DNA from: an uncultured Bacilli bacterium | GTDB taxonomy: Bacteria; Bacillota_I; Bacilli_A; RF39; UBA660 | NCBI GenBank assembly: GCA_947856335.1 | Contig: CANUCD010000008.1 | Location: forward strand, 1-18,007 | Direction of reading: 5' to 3' | Length of the DNA: 18,007 bases | In this document: positions 1-6,635 of the stretch, one piece after another | Numbering within the stretch: position 1 is the stretch's first letter | Layout: every line of letters starts with the position of its first letter | Made by a program: the position numbers and the translations under genes | Notes under the pieces: model-generated | What the model was told of the DNA's origin: nothing | Databases searched by the model: none | The model's input: only the letters and a program-made list of their open reading frames with translations

Positions 1-54
1 TACACCTATTACTACTATTACTAATCCCACTAAAACTATTATTCTTTTTTTCAT
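1..54 (-). CDS. 5' end of a membrane-anchored protein (partial)
   Basis: Only the first 18 codons are inside the window; the gene continues past base 1. The translated start, MKKRIIVLVGLVIVVIGV, has a short positive N-terminus followed by a hydrophobic stretch, which fits a signal anchor or signal peptide. No cysteine is visible, so a lipoprotein cannot be judged. The start is supported by a GAGGAAG Shine-Dalgarno 5-10 nt upstream and by a near-consensus minus-strand promoter at 104-132. The gene is divergent from a small XRE regulator and is the obvious candidate target of that regulator. Its function cannot be told from this fragment. Confidence 0.7.
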   Translation of the reverse strand, partial: MKKRIIVLVGLVIVVIGV

Positions 55-74
55 AATACTTCCTCGCTCTTGTT

Positions 75-91
75 TGTGGAGAACCTCCACA
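75..91. promoter_or_regulatory. Inverted repeat, candidate operator
   Basis: A perfect 7-bp inverted repeat, TGTGGAG (75-81) and CTCCACA (85-91) with a 3-bp centre, lies in the leader of the leftmost minus gene. A third copy of the TCCACA half-site sits at 121-126 inside the promoter spacer. The palindromic geometry, the short centre and the adjacent XRE gene suggest a repressor operator; binding is inferred. As RNA it could form a small hairpin instead. Confidence 0.45.
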
Positions 92-103
92 TATCATAAT
101 TAA

Positions 104-132
104 ATTATACTCCGAGTTTTTCCACAAGTCAA
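104..132 (-). promoter_or_regulatory. Sigma-A promoter of the leftmost minus-strand gene
   Basis: Reading the minus strand, a TTGACT -35 (132-127) is followed by a 17-bp spacer and a perfect TATAAT -10 (109-104). Predicted +1 is near 97, giving a leader of about 43 nt, longer than other leaders in this window. The spacer contains a TCCACA half-site (121-126) that also occurs in the downstream inverted repeat. Confidence 0.75.
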
Positions 133-179
133 GAAAATGATGCGTAAAAATGCGACAATATTTACAAGGTGATAGAAAT

Positions 180-419
180 ATGATAGGTAAAATAATAAGA
201 ACAATGCGTAGAGAAAACAATTTATCTCAAGAAGAATTAGCAAATAAAGTATTTTTAGGTAGAACTACTCTAAGTGATTATGAAAGAGAAAAAACTGATA
301 TCAATTTTGATTATTTAGAAAAAATTGCTAATGCTTGTGGTTATGATATATTATTTATAAATAAAAAAGATAAAACCAAAATTTTATCTTCTAAAAACAT
401 CAATCGTAAAGAAATATAA
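180..419 (+). CDS. Small XRE-family helix-turn-helix transcriptional regulator
   Basis: The 79-residue protein is almost entirely one Cro/C1-type HTH domain (residues about 4-60): IRTMRRENNLSQEELANKV, a turn, then a recognition helix around TTLSDYEREKT, and a packing helix FDYLEKIANACGYD. A short lysine-rich tail follows; there is no effector or peptidase domain. The ATG at 180 is preferred over the in-frame ATG at 150 because AAGGTGA lies 7 nt upstream of 180 and the HTH starts there, whereas the extra 10 residues have no counterpart in the fold. It is divergent from a membrane-anchored gene and convergent with queA, whose stop is only 4 nt away. It probably regulates the divergent gene and perhaps itself; this is inference from position. 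Confidence 0.85.
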   Translation: MIGKIIRTMRRENNLSQEELANKVFLGRTTLSDYEREKTDINFDYLEKIANACGYDILFINKKDKTKILSSKNINRKEI

Positions 420-423
420 TTTT

Positions 424-1446
424 TTATTTAATAAACATCGCATCTCCAAAAGAAAAGAAACGATATTTTTCTTCTACTGCTACTTTATATGCATTTAATA
501 TAATTTCTCTTGATGAGAGTGCACTAACAAGCATAAGTAATGTTGATTTAGGTAAATGAAAATTAGTAATAAGAGCATCTATAGCTTGAAATTTAAACCC
601 AGGATAAATAAATATATCTGTATTACCAGAACATTCCCTAAATTCATGATATTTATGCATAATAGCTTCTAATGTTCTTGTAGAAGTAGTACCTACAGCA
701 ATAATTCTTCTTCCCTCTTTTTTAGCTAAATTAAGTCTATCAGCAACATCTTTACTCATCTTATAAAATTCACTATGCATATGATGCTCTAATATATTTT
801 CTTCTTCAACTGGTCTAAATGTCCCTAACCCCACATGAAGAGTAACAAAAAGTATTTCAACACCCTTATCTCTTAATTTATCTAATAATTTTCTAGTAAA
901 ATGAAGCCCTGCTGTTGGAGCTGCTGCACTTCCAATATTTTTAGCATAAACTGTTTGATAACGATCTTTATCTTTTAATTTTTCATGTATATAAGGAGGA
1001 AGAGGCATAAACCCAAGTTCATCTAATATTTCCATTAAAATACCCTGATAAATAAGTTCTACATGAACAATACCATCATCCTTTTTTACTTTTACTATTG
1101 CTTCTAATTTATCAGAAAACTTAATAATTGTTCCTTCTTTTAATCTTTTAGCAGGTCTTGATAAACACTCCCATGTATTACCACCTAAATCTTTTAATAA
1201 TAATAGTTCTATAACTGCTCCCGTATCTACTTTAGAACCAATTAGTCTTGCTGGTATAACTTTAGTATCATTTAAAACTAAAACATCTCCCTTATTAAGT
1301 TCATCAAATATATCATAAAAATGTTTATGTTCTATTTTACCTGTTTTTCTATCTAGTATCATCAGTCTTGATTTATCTCTTTCATCTATTGGCATTTGAG
1401 CAATCAATTCCTCAGGAAGATAATAATCAAAATCACTTAGTTTCAC
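424..1446 (-). CDS. queA: S-adenosylmethionine:tRNA ribosyltransferase-isomerase QueA
   Basis: QueA transfers and isomerises the ribosyl group of AdoMet onto preQ1 at the wobble base of tRNAs with GUN anticodons, forming epoxyqueuosine. The family hallmarks are present: the N-terminal SDFDYYLPEELIAQ, the NDTKVIPARL segment, GSAAAPTAGLHFT and HVGLGTFRPV. Length is about 340 residues, normal for the family. The frame opens at GTG 1455, but GTG 1446 gives MKLSDFDYYLPEELIAQ, which aligns with the usual QueA N-terminus, so 1446 is chosen; neither start has a strong Shine-Dalgarno. The start lies inside the 3' end of the dTMP kinase-like gene, implying translational coupling. It is the last gene of the long minus-strand block. 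No other queuosine gene is in the window, so preQ1 may be salvaged or made elsewhere. Confidence 0.95.
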   Translation of the reverse strand: MKLSDFDYYLPEELIAQMPIDERDKSRLMILDRKTGKIEHKHFYDIFDELNKGDVLVLNDTKVIPARLIGSKVDTGAVIELLLLKDLGGNTWECLSRPAKRLKEGTIIKFSDKLEAIVKVKKDDGIVHVELIYQGILMEILDELGFMPLPPYIHEKLKDKDRYQTVYAKNIGSAAAPTAGLHFTRKLLDKLRDKGVEILFVTLHVGLGTFRPVEEENILEHHMHSEFYKMSKDVADRLNLAKKEGRRIIAVGTTSTRTLEAIMHKYHEFRECSGNTDIFIYPGFKFQAIDALITNFHLPKSTLLMLVSALSSREIILNAYKVAVEEKYRFFSFGDAMFIK

Positions 1447-2116
1447 TTTCTCCACTCTTTTCTAAAAACGTTTTTACTTTCATAAATATTTCCTTAGAAA
1501 TATCATCAATACTTCTAAACTGATTATCTAATAAACAATTTATTTTCTCATAATCATAAATAGTTGCTAACTCTAAATAAGCAGTCTCAGCCATTCGAAG
1601 TAAATTTTCACTAGCTATTTTACCACGTTTTGCTTTTAATGTACAAACAAATTCATAAGGCAAATACAAAAAGATAACATAATCAGGTCTAGGTAAATCA
1701 AGTAAAACAAATTCCAAATTATCTAACCATTCATACATCATATTCCTTGATTTAATATCTCTTATTTTACCCCCTTGAAAAGCCATATTTGATTCAACAT
1801 AACGATTTAATACCACTATATATCCATCATCTAAATACTTTTTAATAATAGGAATGTTATAACATCTATCAGCAGCATAGTAAAGGCTAGATATTTTAGG
1901 GTCAACATTTTCTATTCCCTCTTTAAAATAAGACGGATTATTTTTTCCTAGATAAGCATCCCCAATAATCTTCCCAGTTGGTGTCTCATAATTAGGGAAA
2001 CTAAAACTAACAGCTTGGTAACCATAAACCTTTAAGTTTTCTACTAAAATATCTGTTTGTGTTTGTTTTCCAGAACAATCTGTTCCCTCTATAACAATTA
2101 ACTTACCTTTACTCAT
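1433..2116 (-). CDS. tmk: Thymidylate kinase-like deoxynucleotide kinase
   Basis: A 227-residue P-loop kinase of the dTMP kinase superfamily, which would phosphorylate dTMP to dTDP in the cytoplasm. The P-loop is at the N-terminus (EGTDCSGKQTQ, residues about 10-20), followed by FSFPNYETPTG, a YYAADRCYN region and a substrate-site segment NRYVESNMAFQGGK. The classical DRY motif reads NRY here; a close variant is typical of a clostridial/mollicute-type subgroup, so specificity for dTMP is likely but not certain. A lysine/arginine LID-like stretch (KAKRGK) follows. The gene starts 10 nt after glyA with a GAGGTG ribosome site and ends in TGA inside queA. Next to glyA and folD, it fits thymidylate supply. 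The symbol is given by family; if another tmk exists in the genome this could be a specialised copy. Confidence 0.8.
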   Translation of the reverse strand: MSKGKLIVIEGTDCSGKQTQTDILVENLKVYGYQAVSFSFPNYETPTGKIIGDAYLGKNNPSYFKEGIENVDPKISSLYYAADRCYNIPIIKKYLDDGYIVVLNRYVESNMAFQGGKIRDIKSRNMMYEWLDNLEFVLLDLPRPDYVIFLYLPYEFVCTLKAKRGKIASENLLRMAETAYLELATIYDYEKINCLLDNQFRSIDDISKEIFMKVKTFLEKSGESETK

Positions 2117-2126
2117 CCTACACCTC

Positions 2127-3347
2127 TTAATATATTGGAAACTTTAAAGTAAGTTGCAATACTTCTTCTCTTAACTTTTCTAATAATTGTTCATCATCTT
2201 TATTTTTTAAAGCTAAAGCAATTATATTACCGATTTTTCTAAACTCTTCTTCTTTTAATCCTCTGGTTGTCATAGCAGGCGTACCAAGTCTAATTCCACT
2301 TGTTTTCGTTGGTGATTCTGTTTCATTAGGAATAGTATTTTTATTAACCGTAATATGTATTTTATCTAATATTTCCTCAGCTTCCTTACCAGTTATATTA
2401 CAAGTACTCTTTACATCAACAAGCATTAAATGATTATCAGTACCACCCGAAATAATATGAAAACCAGCACTTTTTAGGGTATCTGCTAATACTCGAGCAT
2501 TCTTAATAACTTGCTTTTGATACTCTTTAAATTCAGGTTGCAATGCTTCATAAAAACATTCAGCTTTAGCTGCTATTACGTGCATCAAAGGTCCACCTTG
2601 AATACCAGGAAATATAGTTTTATTTATTTTCTTAATAATTTCTTCATTATTAGTAAGAATAATACCCCCTCTAGGTCCTCTAAGTGTTTTATGCGTAGTA
2701 GATGATACAACATCTGCATAATAACAAGGATTTTCATGTAAACTAGCTGCTACTAAGCCAGCTATATGTGCCATATCAACAAAAAGATAAGCACCAACTT
2801 CATGAGCAATATCCCTAAATTTCTTAAAATCAATTGCTCTTGAATAAGCAGAAGCTCCAGCTACAATCATCTGTGGCATTTCCTCACGAGCAATCTTTCT
2901 AATCTCTTCATAATCAAGCATTTCTGTTTCTGGGTTTAGGTTATAAGGAATAAATTCATAATCCATCCCACTAAAATTAACAGGATTACCGTGCGTTAAA
3001 TGTCCACCATGCGACAAATTTAATCCAAGTACTTTATCTTTAGGTTTTAATAAAGATCGATATACAGCCATATTAGCACTAGACCCACTATGAGGTTGTA
3101 CATTAGCATACTTTACATCAAATAATTTTGTTACATATTCAATTGCCAAATTTTCAACTGTATCGACATTTTCACATCCCCCATAATATCTTTTAGACGG
3201 ATAACCCTCAGCATATTTATTCGTAAAAATACTTCCTTGTAATTCTAATATACTTTTTGAAACATAATTCTCTGATGCAATTAACTCAATATTTTCTTGC
3301 TGTCTTTTCCTCTCTTCTCTAAGTGCCTCCATAATTCTTTTATCCAT
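2127..3347 (-). CDS. glyA: Serine hydroxymethyltransferase
   Basis: GlyA is a PLP enzyme that converts serine and tetrahydrofolate to glycine and 5,10-methylene-tetrahydrofolate, the one-carbon donor for dTMP and purines. The 406-residue protein is full length. Visible hallmarks are ENYVSKSILELQGS, NKYAEGYPSKRYYGG, SGSSANMAVY, the DMAHIAGLVAA segment and the PLP-lysine motif STTHKTLRGPRGG with Lys220. The start codon overlaps the folD stop (TAATG) by one base and has an AAGGAGG ribosome site inside the folD end, so the two are translationally coupled. FolD uses the methylene-THF made here. No separate promoter was seen. Confidence 0.97.
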   Translation of the reverse strand: MDKRIMEALREERKRQQENIELIASENYVSKSILELQGSIFTNKYAEGYPSKRYYGGCENVDTVENLAIEYVTKLFDVKYANVQPHSGSSANMAVYRSLLKPKDKVLGLNLSHGGHLTHGNPVNFSGMDYEFIPYNLNPETEMLDYEEIRKIAREEMPQMIVAGASAYSRAIDFKKFRDIAHEVGAYLFVDMAHIAGLVAASLHENPCYYADVVSSTTHKTLRGPRGGIILTNNEEIIKKINKTIFPGIQGGPLMHVIAAKAECFYEALQPEFKEYQKQVIKNARVLADTLKSAGFHIISGGTDNHLMLVDVKSTCNITGKEAEEILDKIHITVNKNTIPNETESPTKTSGIRLGTPAMTTRGLKEEEFRKIGNIIALALKNKDDEQLLEKLREEVLQLTLKFPIY

Positions 3348-4192
3348 TATTTATTCCTCCTTTTCTTAGCAACTTCTAAAACATTATAAAGTAACATCGT
3401 AATTGTCATTGGTCCAACTCCTCCAGGTACAGGTGTAATAGCATCACACTTATCTATAACACTTGCAAAATCAATATCACCAACAACTTTACCATCTACT
3501 CTATTTATACCTACATCAATTAAAATAGCACCATCTTTAATATAATCTTTAGTAATAAATTTTTCCTTACCAATTGCTACGATTAAAATATCAGCCATTT
3601 TAGTAATTTCTTTTAAATTCTTAGTTTTACTATGAGCAATCGTAACAGTTGCCCCTCTATTTAATAAAAGAGCTGCTAGGGGTCTTCCTACAATAATACT
3701 AGCTCCTACTACCACGATATTTTTCCCATCTACCACAATATTTTCATGTTCAAGCATTTTTAATATACCATATGGCGTTGCTGCAAGTATTTCTTCGTCA
3801 TTTGCTAGTAAATGTCCTAAACTATAAATACCAAACCCATCAACATCCTTATGATAATCAACATAAGACATTATTTTGTTTTCACAAAGTGAATCTGGAA
3901 GTGGACTTTGAATAATTATGCCATCAATATTAGTATCTTGATTTAATTTTTTTACTGTATCAATTACTTCTTCTTCTCTTACATCCGAAGAAAACCTATA
4001 TAACTCATGATGTATACCTAATTCATCACATAATTTTAATTTATTTCTAACATAAATCTCACTAGCTTCATCATGACCAACTAAAATAATACCTAAACCA
4101 GGAATAATACCCTCTTTTTTTAATGCTTCTATATCTATTTTTAATTTTTCATTTATTTTTTTAGAAATCAATGTTCCATCTATTATTTTCAT
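3347..4192 (-). CDS. folD: Bifunctional methylenetetrahydrofolate dehydrogenase/cyclohydrolase
   Basis: FolD interconverts 5,10-methylene-, methenyl- and 10-formyl-tetrahydrofolate, using NADP(H) in the dehydrogenase step. The 281-residue protein has the family signatures: active-site Tyr47 and Lys51 in YVRNKLKLC, the IIQSPLP loop, KDVDGF with the conserved aspartate, a Rossmann segment VVGASIIVGRP, and the C-terminal PGGVGPMT. The second signature reads GAS rather than the common GRS, which touches the cofactor loop and might alter NADP/NAD preference; that is inference. AAAGGAG lies 6 nt upstream of ATG. The 92-nt gap to ruvB, long for this block, contains an inverted repeat whose 3' arm abuts the ribosome site. 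Confidence 0.96.
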   Translation of the reverse strand: MKIIDGTLISKKINEKLKIDIEALKKEGIIPGLGIILVGHDEASEIYVRNKLKLCDELGIHHELYRFSSDVREEEVIDTVKKLNQDTNIDGIIIQSPLPDSLCENKIMSYVDYHKDVDGFGIYSLGHLLANDEEILAATPYGILKMLEHENIVVDGKNIVVVGASIIVGRPLAALLLNRGATVTIAHSKTKNLKEITKMADILIVAIGKEKFITKDYIKDGAILIDVGINRVDGKVVGDIDFASVIDKCDAITPVPGGVGPMTITMLLYNVLEVAKKRRNK

Positions 4193-4203
4193 CTATATTC
4201 TCC

Positions 4204-4240
4204 TTTCGCTTATAACTAAATATTTATCTTAAAAGCGAAA
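4204..4240 (-). promoter_or_regulatory. folD leader inverted repeat next to the ribosome binding site
   Basis: On the minus strand, TTTCGCTT (4240-4233) and AAGCGAAA (4211-4204) form a perfect 8-bp stem with a 21-nt A+T-rich loop. The 3' arm runs directly into the GGAG of the folD ribosome binding site. There is no T-tract, so it is not a terminator. It could modulate folD-glyA translation or be an operator; the sequence does not resemble the tetrahydrofolate riboswitch as I know it. Confidence 0.4.
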
Positions 4241-4284
4241 CACTTCAATCTTAACTAAATACAAAATCATAATTAACACCCCAT

Positions 4285-5292
4285 TTAAAATAAAGTCCCT
4301 TGTCTTGCTACTTTAAGATGTTTATATGCTTTTTCTTCTGCTACTCTTCCTCTTTGAGTACGCTTAATAAATCCCTCTTGAAGCAAAAATGGTTCTACAA
4401 CATCCTCAATAGTTGTTACTTCCTCACCTATAGCCGTTGCAATTGTCTCAACTCCTACAGGTCCACCATTAAATTTACTAATTAAAGCAGTTAAATATTC
4501 AATATCAATTCTATCTAATCCAAATTCATCTACTTGCAAACGTTTTAAACTATCAACCGTAATCTCATAATCAATTTTACCATCACCCTCAACTAAAGCA
4601 AAATCTCTTACGCGTTTAAATAATCTATTAGCAACTCTAGGTGTCTTCCTGCATCTCTTAGCTATCTCTAATGCTGCTAAATCTTCTATTTCCATATCAA
4701 GAACTCTTCCTGTTCTTTTCACAATCTGCTTTAATTCATCATCTTTATAATAATTTAACTTACATACAATACCAAATCTATCTCTTAATGGACTAGATAA
4801 ATCTCCTGCTCTAGTTGTTGCTCCAACCAAAGTAAAGGGAGGTAAATCTATTTTAATACTTCTACTTTTACCATCAGCCCCTATAATAATATCAAGTTCA
4901 AAATCTTCCATCGCTGGATAAAGTATTTCTTCAACAAATTTAGGCATTCTATGTATTTCATCAATAAATAAAACATCTCCAGGTTCAATCGTCGATAAGA
5001 CAGCTGCTAAATCCCCACTTTTCTCTAGTGATGGTCCACTAGCAGTCTTAATATTACTTCCGAGTTCATTTGCTATAATATGAGCAAGCGTTGTTTTACC
5101 AAGTCCAGGAGGACCATAAAGTAAAACATGATCAAGTGCTTCCTCTCTCATCTTAGCAGCCTCAATAAAAACTTTTAAATTAGCTTTTATATCCTCTTGT
5201 CCAACATATTCATTTAAACTTTGAGGACGCAGTGTCTCTTCTAAAGTATCCGTATCTAACTGTTCTACATCAAGTATTTTTTCTTCTTCCAT
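4285..5292 (-). CDS. ruvB: Holliday junction branch migration helicase subunit RuvB
   Basis: RuvB is the hexameric AAA+ motor that, with RuvA, drives branch migration of Holliday junctions. The 335-residue protein is full length: RPQSLNEYVGQ near the N-terminus, Walker A GPPGLGKTT (residues 60-68), Walker B LFIDEIH (around 108-114), sensor I LVGATTRAG, the arginine-finger segment PLRDRFG, and the C-terminal winged-helix domain with GGPVGVETIA. Its start lies 23 nt inside the upstream HAD gene, so the two are translationally coupled. ruvA and ruvB are normally adjacent; here a phosphatase-like gene sits between them. A 92-nt gap separates it from folD. Confidence 0.98.
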   Translation of the reverse strand: MEEEKILDVEQLDTDTLEETLRPQSLNEYVGQEDIKANLKVFIEAAKMREEALDHVLLYGPPGLGKTTLAHIIANELGSNIKTASGPSLEKSGDLAAVLSTIEPGDVLFIDEIHRMPKFVEEILYPAMEDFELDIIIGADGKSRSIKIDLPPFTLVGATTRAGDLSSPLRDRFGIVCKLNYYKDDELKQIVKRTGRVLDMEIEDLAALEIAKRCRKTPRVANRLFKRVRDFALVEGDGKIDYEITVDSLKRLQVDEFGLDRIDIEYLTALISKFNGGPVGVETIATAIGEEVTTIEDVVEPFLLQEGFIKRTQRGRVAEEKAYKHLKVARQGTLF

Positions 5293-5803
5293 GATAACAC
5301 TCCTTTATATAAAGTAGTAAATCTTGCCAGTTATCAAAACTTTTATATTGCTCACTTTTCCTCATACATACACAAGAAATATTATATTTTGATACATCAA
5401 GCAAGTTATATTCTTTATCATCAATAAATAAATCTACACCACATTTATAAGCCTTTTTACCCTTTTTCTTTTGCTTAAAATATATTTTATCATAAAATAT
5501 TCCATTCTTCTCTAAAAACTTCTTAGTATCTTTTAAGTTATGTCGATCTAACTTTTTATTACGAGCAGTAATAATAATAACTTTAATATCATTTTCTTTA
5601 AAAAACTTCCAAGCTTCTTTAACTCCATCTTTAATTGGATATTCATACCTCATTTGTCTAATATATTTCTTTAAAAACTTTCGATATTCACTTTTGGGCA
5701 ATTTATGATAATCATCATATTCTGGATATTCTCTTTTCAAATAAAGATTGATAATTTTTGAAGTATCCGTTATTGTATCATCAATATCAATACCTAAAAT
5801 CAT
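5270..5803 (-). CDS. HAD-superfamily 5'(3')-deoxyribonucleotidase-like phosphatase
   Basis: The 177-residue protein carries all HAD motifs: motif I IDIDDT with nucleophile Asp6 and Asp8, motif II IIITARN (around residues 75-81), a lysine-rich middle region offering the motif III lysine, and motif IV FIDDK near residue 130. The small cap, the early ITARN and the short length match the 5'-nucleotidase C-type family (5'(3')-deoxyribonucleotidases), which dephosphorylate dUMP/dTMP-like nucleotides. Substrate specificity is not proven. Its ATG overlaps the ruvA stop by 4 nt and its TGA stop lies 23 nt inside ruvB, so it is co-translated with ruvAB. Downstream neighbours folD, glyA and the dTMP kinase-like gene support a pyrimidine deoxynucleotide role. 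Alternatives are another HAD phosphatase. Confidence 0.75.
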   Translation of the reverse strand: MILGIDIDDTITDTSKIINLYLKREYPEYDDYHKLPKSEYRKFLKKYIRQMRYEYPIKDGVKEAWKFFKENDIKVIIITARNKKLDRHNLKDTKKFLEKNGIFYDKIYFKQKKKGKKAYKCGVDLFIDDKEYNLLDVSKYNISCVCMRKSEQYKSFDNWQDLLLYIKECYHGRRKNT

Positions 5804-6354
5804 TTTAACATCAATTTTAATGCTTCTTTTATTTGTTGCTCTATTTCTAATGATGCATTTACTTTAGGAAGTACCTTTTTAATTTCTGCATTTTTATATC
5901 CTAAACTTTCTAATACACTAACTAATTCATCAAAATCGCCACTTAAATTCATATCACTCTTACTTGCTAATTTACCCTTTAAATCTAAAATAATCTGTCT
6001 TGCTAATTTTTCGCCAATCTTAGGAAATTTAGTTAAATAAAGAATATTTTCTCTATCAATTGCATCAACAATTCCTGAGATACTACCAGTTGCAAGCATA
6101 GGTAAAGCCATTTTAGGACCTAATCCCTTTACGTTAATTAACTTTAAAAATAGTTCTCTTTCTTCTTTACTCTTAAATCCATATAAAGTATATTCATCTT
6201 CTCTTACTTGATTATATAAATAGACCTTAGTTTCACTTTCCAGTTCAAAACTAAATGGATTAGCAACAAAAACTGTATAACCAATTTTATTATTTTCAAC
6301 TACAATATAATTACTTTCTTGTTCGACAATCTTACCATAAATATAATTATACAT
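5800..6354 (-). CDS. ruvA: Holliday junction DNA-binding protein RuvA
   Basis: RuvA binds four-way junctions as a tetramer and loads RuvB. The 184-residue protein starts MYNYIYGKIVEQ, the family's OB-fold N-terminus, continues with YLYNQVREDEYTLYGF, and has two helix-hairpin-helix segments: INVKGLGPKMA (around residues 73-83) and FPKIGEKLARQIILDLKGKL (around 108-128). The C-terminal domain that contacts RuvB (about 145-184) is present, including a SLGYKNAEIKKVL segment. The ATG is preceded by GGGTGAT at 3-9 nt. It is the first gene of the ruvA-HAD-ruvB-folD-glyA-tmk-queA block; a promoter is expected between it and the tRNA but the candidates are weak. Confidence 0.97.
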   Translation of the reverse strand: MYNYIYGKIVEQESNYIVVENNKIGYTVFVANPFSFELESETKVYLYNQVREDEYTLYGFKSKEERELFLKLINVKGLGPKMALPMLATGSISGIVDAIDRENILYLTKFPKIGEKLARQIILDLKGKLASKSDMNLSGDFDELVSVLESLGYKNAEIKKVLPKVNASLEIEQQIKEALKLMLK

Positions 6355-6500
6355 CCTATCACCCTATCTACAATCATATCATACAACGTCCTAAAAGTAT
6401 ACAAAAAAAGAAAAAAGAGATTAGTATCTGCACTTTATTATATCAAGATAATAAACTTTAAACTTTTTACATTTATAAATAATCGCTGTATAAACAAAAA
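6355..6500. other. Intergenic region between ruvA and tRNA-Arg
   Basis: This spacer holds a T-run just downstream of the tRNA on the minus strand, which probably ends the tRNA transcript. It also holds an A/T-only palindrome, TTTATTAT (6434-6441) and ATAATAAA (6448-6455), and a T-rich run on the minus strand (about 6402-6421) that may be part of a weak terminator. Weak ruvA promoter candidates exist: a TATGAT -10 (6383-6378) with a poor -35. No coding sequence or convincing RNA gene was seen. Confidence 0.5.
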
Positions 6501-6577
6501 TGGTGTCCCAAGTGGGATTCGAACCCACGATCTCTAGCGTCGGAGGCTAGCATTCTATCCAGCTGAACTATTGGAAC
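6501..6577 (-). tRNA. tRNA-Arg (anticodon CCG), CCA encoded
   Basis: Read on the minus strand, the 77-nt gene folds into a full cloverleaf: acceptor GTTCCAA pairing with TTGGGAC (one G-U pair), discriminator A, encoded CCA (6503-6501), an anticodon stem CTAGC/GCTAG enclosing the loop CTCCGAC, and a T arm GTGGG/CCCAC with loop TTCGAAT. The anticodon is CCG, reading the rare arginine codon CGG. It follows rseP's terminator and has an extended -10, TGA plus TAGAAT (6594-6586), placing +1 about 2 nt before the mature 5' end. A T-run follows the CCA. Confidence 0.95.
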
Positions 6578-6585
6578 ACACTTTT

Positions 6586-6594
6586 ATTCTATCA
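6586..6594 (-). promoter_or_regulatory. Extended -10 promoter of tRNA-Arg
   Basis: On the minus strand TGA is followed by TAGAAT; the -35 position falls in the T-tract of the rseP terminator and has no consensus. Predicted +1 is near 6579. The same TGATAGAATAAA string recurs upstream of the membrane-protein gene at 16312-16320, which supports it as a genuine promoter type. Confidence 0.5.
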
Positions 6595-6606
6595 CAAATT
6601 AACTAC

Positions 6607-6635
6607 AAAAAAAAGACTTACCATTTAAGTAAATC
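6607..6635 (-). terminator. Intrinsic terminator of the trpS-cdsA-rseP unit
   Basis: Minus-strand stem GATTTAC (6635-6629) and GTAAGTC (6621-6615) with one G-U pair and a 7-nt loop is followed by eight Ts (6614-6607). The 5' arm overlaps the last codons of rseP and the loop contains its TAA stop. Confidence 0.8.

Noticed and set aside
118..126. A DnaA-box-like TTTTCCACA near the left end, hinting at an origin.
   Set aside because: Only one good match and one poor match (TTCTCCACA, complement of 75-83); no dnaA, dnaN or A+T-rich unwinding element in view. The TCCACA copies are better explained as operator half-sites.
150..179. Extended start for the XRE gene at ATG 150.
   Set aside because: No ribosome site precedes it, whereas AAGGTGA precedes ATG 180, where the HTH domain begins.
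4193..4284. Tetrahydrofolate riboswitch before folD.
   Set aside because: The region lacks the conserved core I would expect and is too short for the full aptamer.
6434..6455. A/T-only palindrome TTTATTAT-N6-ATAATAAA as a terminator.
   Set aside because: A/T-only stem and no T-tract directly after it on either strand; likely chance in A+T-rich DNA.
6319..6537. Plus-strand 72-residue ORF ending in SGIRTHDL.
   Set aside because: This C-terminal string is the well-known translation of the antisense strand of a tRNA; the ORF runs from antisense of ruvA into tRNA-Arg.
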